Shown piece after piece: positions 3,868 to 5,785 of a stretch of 5,785 nt of DNA; position 1 is the stretch's first letter; each line of letters opens with the position of its first letter. The stretch is taken from contig JALZUV010000025.1 in assembly GCA_023301245.1 (NCBI GenBank), forward strand, positions 1-5,785, read 5' to 3'. The position numbers and the translations under genes are program-made. Origin of the DNA: Rickettsiales bacterium. Its GTDB lineage: Bacteria; Pseudomonadota; Alphaproteobacteria; Rickettsiales; JALZUV01. The notes under the pieces are model-generated. The model ran no database searches. It was not told where the DNA came from and worked only from the letters and a program-made list of their open reading frames with translations.

Positions 3868-5785
3868 TATTGAGTCACGATGTCAGTCACTGTCAATGAA
3901 CCTGTGTAGCCAGTAATGTCTACAAGGTAATCAGTAGCTGCTTGGTAACTAGCATCAGCTGCATCGTTCAATACGAGGTAAGTGCTACCACCGTAAGAGA
4001 AGATACCCGCTGCATCAGCTGCTTGCAATGCTACATCAGAAGCGATGAACAAGGTAGCCGCTGCGCCAGCGTCTGCTGCTGCAGAGAAGTCACCTGCTGT
4101 ACCGTCAGTAAAGCTAACAGCGTTACCAGTAGCGCCAGTCGTTGTGAAGTCAAACGAGTCAGCATCAGCATCGAAGTCAGTGATAGTATCGATTGCACCA
4201 AACGAGCTTTGAGTCGCGTTAGTGTAAGTCAATACATCAGCATCAGCACCTGTTGTAATCACGTCGGCTGCGTTACCAGAAGTGATTACGTCAGCGCCAG
4301 CGCCTGAATCAATTGTCAGAACACCTTCTGCACCAGTGAAGTCAAGCACATCAGCTGCGCTTGAACCCGTCACTGTCAAGTCAGCGTCAGTAACACCAGC
4401 GACAACCGTTAGGGCTGCTGCTGACGCACTAGCGTCGATCGCTATGATATCAGTACCGTTAGTTGCTGCTGCTTCGATAGTTAGTGCATCAGCTGCTGTG
4501 ATAGTTTCAACTTCTGAAACATTAGTAAGAGCAATACCCGTTAGGTCAGTTGCGCCTGTGAAGCTGATTGTATCAGCATCATCACCACCGGTGATAATGT
4601 CAGTACCGTCAAACTCAGTTTCGTCAACAAACTGGAACGTATCTGCACCAGCACCACCGATGAGAACGTCGCTACCAGCGCCTGCAACAAGTGTGTCGCC
4701 AGCGTCGTTAGAGATAAGTTGATCATCACCAGCACCACCCGTTAGAGTCGCGGCCGTTGCAGTTGTGTTAGAGGCAAGAACTGAACCAGCACCTAGCGTT
4801 AGGTTAAGGTCGCCTGTGTAACCGTTAAGGTTAACAGAACCATCAATACCATCTTCAAGCAATACGCCAGCAGCTGAAACTGTTACGTCAATCTCAGCAG
4901 CAGTCGCTGCGTTAAGATCGATTGTTACAGTATCGTCAGTTGAGTAACCATTAACGATAAACTCAGCATCTTGGCCAGCAGTTGTAGTGAATGTCGCAGT
5001 GTCATCACCAGCAGCTAGATTAATGATACCAGTATCACCATCTGTTAGCGTGATATCAAGAATGTCATCACCCACACCACCGTTGATAGTAGCGTCTAGG
5101 CCACCAGCAGCAATACCGTCAGAGTTAAACGTAATAGTATCAACACCGCTGTTACCGTAAATTTCGATTGTTTCTAGCAGTTCACCATTTTCAACAGGAA
5201 TACCAGAAGCATCAACATTGATTGTGTCATCACCATCCAATAAATCTGTACGGTTGTTACCACCTTCGATAACGATACCAGTTACGTTACCAATTGAGTT
5301 AAGCTGGATGTCATCATCACCGTGACCACCTTGAATGTGGTATGTACCGCCACCCAAGTTAGTCGAGTTGTCGCCAAGGTCACGAATGATATCGTTACCT
5401 AAGCCACCGTTAGCGAACTGAGTAGTACCAGCAGAACCTTCAAGGATGATATCATCATCGCCAGCGTTACCATAAATAACTGCATTACCTTGACCAACAC
5501 GAATTAAATCCGCGCCATCCAATGAATCAGTTAGGCCGTCAGCACCGCCGTTGGTACCACCAAAGACAGTCACGCTTGAACCAGCATTTTGACCATCGAT
5601 AATGATGCTATCATCACCACGGTTACCAAGGATAACTGCGTCACCACTGAAACCAGTTGTAGATACAGCAGCTGAACCACCAGCACCAAGATCGTCAATA
5701 TCATCGTTGCCTAGGCCAGCATCAAGAAACTGAGTTTTACCTACTGCAATGTTACCAAGGTTAACGTCATCATCGCCAGCGTTAG
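3867..5785 (-). CDS. RTX-type calcium-binding secreted protein, probably S-layer-like or surface protein (5' partial, C-terminal 638 residues)
   Basis: The frame is open from the right edge to TAA at 3869-3867. The GTG at 5573 is internal, because the same frame continues upstream with RTX-like sequence. In window residue numbers: 1 to about 250 is a long-period repeat of GG-x-G-D-D modules; 349-385 has four adjacent nonapeptide RTX repeats; 386-490 is an Ala/Thr/Ser-rich, probably beta-ladder region with NVSEVETIT (421-429), like the NVE-T patterns of S-layer and other RTX surface proteins; 493-519 has three more nonads; 531-547 has the DTITDFDADADSFDF element; and 593-638 is a typical uncleaved C-terminal type I secretion region. 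There is no Cys, Trp or Met, one Lys and four Arg. Gly codons in the first 70 residues are mostly GGT, as in highly expressed genes. The order substrate, terminator, ABC, adaptor matches rsaA-rsaD-rsaE of Caulobacter. An S-layer role is inference; an adhesin or a large RTX enzyme whose catalytic part lies upstream is possible. Confidence 0.88.
   Translation of the reverse strand, partial: NAGDDDVNLGNIAVGKTQFLDAGLGNDDIDDLGAGGSAAVSTTGFSGDAVILGNRGDDSIIIDGQNAGSSVTVFGGTNGGADGLTDSLDGADLIRVGQGNAVIYGNAGDDDIILEGSAGTTQFANGGLGNDIIRDLGDNSTNLGGGTYHIQGGHGDDDIQLNSIGNVTGIVIEGGNNRTDLLDGDDTINVDASGIPVENGELLETIEIYGNSGVDTITFNSDGIAAGGLDATINGGVGDDILDITLTDGDTGIINLAAGDDTATFTTTAGQDAEFIVNGYSTDDTVTIDLNAATAAEIDVTVSAAGVLLEDGIDGSVNLNGYTGDLNLTLGAGSVLASNTTATAATLTGGAGDDQLISNDAGDTLVAGAGSDVLIGGAGADTFQFVDETEFDGTDIITGGDDADTISFTGATDLTGIALTNVSEVETITAADALTIEAAATNGTDIIAIDASASAAALTVVAGVTDADLTVTGSSAADVLDFTGAEGVLTIDSGAGADVITSGNAADVITTGADADVLTYTNATQSSFGAIDTITDFDADADSFDFTTTGATGNAVSFTDGTAGDFSAAADAGAAATLFIASDVALQAADAAGIFSYGGSTYLVLNDAADASYQAATDYLVDITGYTGSLTVTDIVTQ
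3870..4007 (-). other. C-terminal type I secretion signal region of the RTX protein
   Basis: The last 46 residues (593-638) contain GIFSYGGSTYLVLNDA, then an Ala/Asp/Gln segment, then DYLVDITGYTG and the end LTVTDIVTQ. The pattern of a TY-hydrophobic-D strand, a loop, a D-hydrophobic-I-TG strand and a short hydrophobic tail recurs at the C-termini of RsaA-like and other RTX proteins exported by PrtD-type systems. The segment is uncharged except for acidic residues. Assignment is by pattern, not by alignment. Confidence 0.65.
4227..4307 (-). repeat. Second block of three degenerate RTX nonapeptides
   Basis: Residues 493-519 read SGAGADVIT, SGNAADVIT and TGADADVLT. The Asp at the sixth position and the following hydrophobic residues keep the nonad spacing, while several glycines are replaced by Ala or Asp. 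It lies just before the DTITDFDADADSFDF element that often closes RTX beta-rolls. Confidence 0.7.
4629..4739 (-). repeat. Block of four canonical RTX nonapeptides
   Basis: Residues 349-385 read as consecutive nonads GGAGDDQLI, SNDAGDTLV, AGAGSDVLI and GGAGADTFQ, followed by F. They fit the GGxGxDxUx consensus of calcium-binding parallel beta-rolls (U = large hydrophobic). The second nonad is degenerate at its first two positions. Confidence 0.85.
5151..5783 (-). repeat. Tandem supra-repeat of about 105 codons in the RTX protein
   Basis: Three phased landmarks mark the unit starts: NAGDDD at residue 1, NAGDDD at 106 and NSGVDT at 211 (codons from 5783, 5468 and 5153). Inside units 1 and 2 the same series of modules recurs: GLGND then DLG (23-33 and 127-137), GNRGDDSI against GGHGDDDI (53-60 and 152-159), FGGTN against EGGNN (74-78 and 173-177), and DGADLIRVG against DGDDTINVD (89-97 and 183-191). 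Unit 3 keeps only NSGVDTI and GGVGDDILDI (235-244) before the pattern fades. Small indels separate the modules. More copies may lie beyond the right edge. Confidence 0.75.

Noticed and set aside
3942..4722. Plus-strand open frames of 121 and 146 codons opposite the RTX gene
   Set aside because: They are complements of the Gly/Asp/Ala/Thr-biased RTX codons, giving low-complexity Ser/Val/Ala/Cys products with no recognisable domain or ribosome site.
5571..5573. GTG as the start of the RTX protein
   Set aside because: The frame stays open to the window edge and continues with RTX-like GNRGDDSI and GLGNDD motifs, so this GTG is an internal Val codon and the gene is truncated by the window.
3867..5785. 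CRISPR-like or satellite DNA repeats because of the short recurring words
   Set aside because: The recurring words keep codon phase and encode Gly/Asp-rich RTX modules. There are no identical direct repeats with regular unique spacers.

Overview
The window looks like a piece of an alphaproteobacterial chromosome of moderate, not high, GC content. The best clue is the 3' end of a CckA-type hybrid kinase at the left edge. Its C-terminal receiver has the SGYAEDAF and FLPKPFTLKQL signatures typical of the alphaproteobacterial CckA-ChpT-CtrA phosphorelay. The type I secretion genes also resemble the alphaproteobacterial PrtD/PrtE (RsaD/RsaE) branch. I cannot name a genus from sequence alone.

Layout, left to right. 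Positions 1-222 (+) hold the last 73 codons of the cckA-like gene. Positions 223-499 are a convergent intergenic gap with one small GC-rich hairpin and no convincing gene. Positions 500-1987 (-) encode a HlyD/PrtE-family membrane fusion protein. Positions 1977-3746 (-) encode a PrtD/RsaD-family ABC permease/ATPase, and its stop codon overlaps the start of the fusion-protein gene by 11 bp. Positions 3747-3866 hold a textbook Rho-independent terminator, a second small hairpin at the stop codon upstream, and a possible weak promoter for the transporter genes. Positions 3867-5785 (-) hold the C-terminal 638 codons of a large RTX-type, probably calcium-binding secreted protein whose 5' end lies beyond the right edge.

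Transcription of the three right-hand genes runs right to left: secreted repeat protein, terminator, ABC transporter, fusion protein. This is the order of rsaA-rsaD-rsaE, the Caulobacter S-layer locus. The simplest reading is a dedicated type I secretion system exporting an abundant S-layer-like or surface RTX protein. The ABC protein would recognise the uncleaved C-terminal signal and hydrolyse ATP, and the HlyD protein would bridge to an outer-membrane TolC-like channel that is not encoded here. Calcium binding by the RTX repeats would fold the substrate outside the cell.

The least ordinary content is in the repeat protein. It has a long-period (about 105-residue) tandem supra-repeat, two separate blocks of nonapeptide RTX repeats, and a final stretch of 460 residues with no Lys, Arg or His. 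No wholly new system is evident. The S-layer-like locus and the architecture of its substrate are the parts worth following up.
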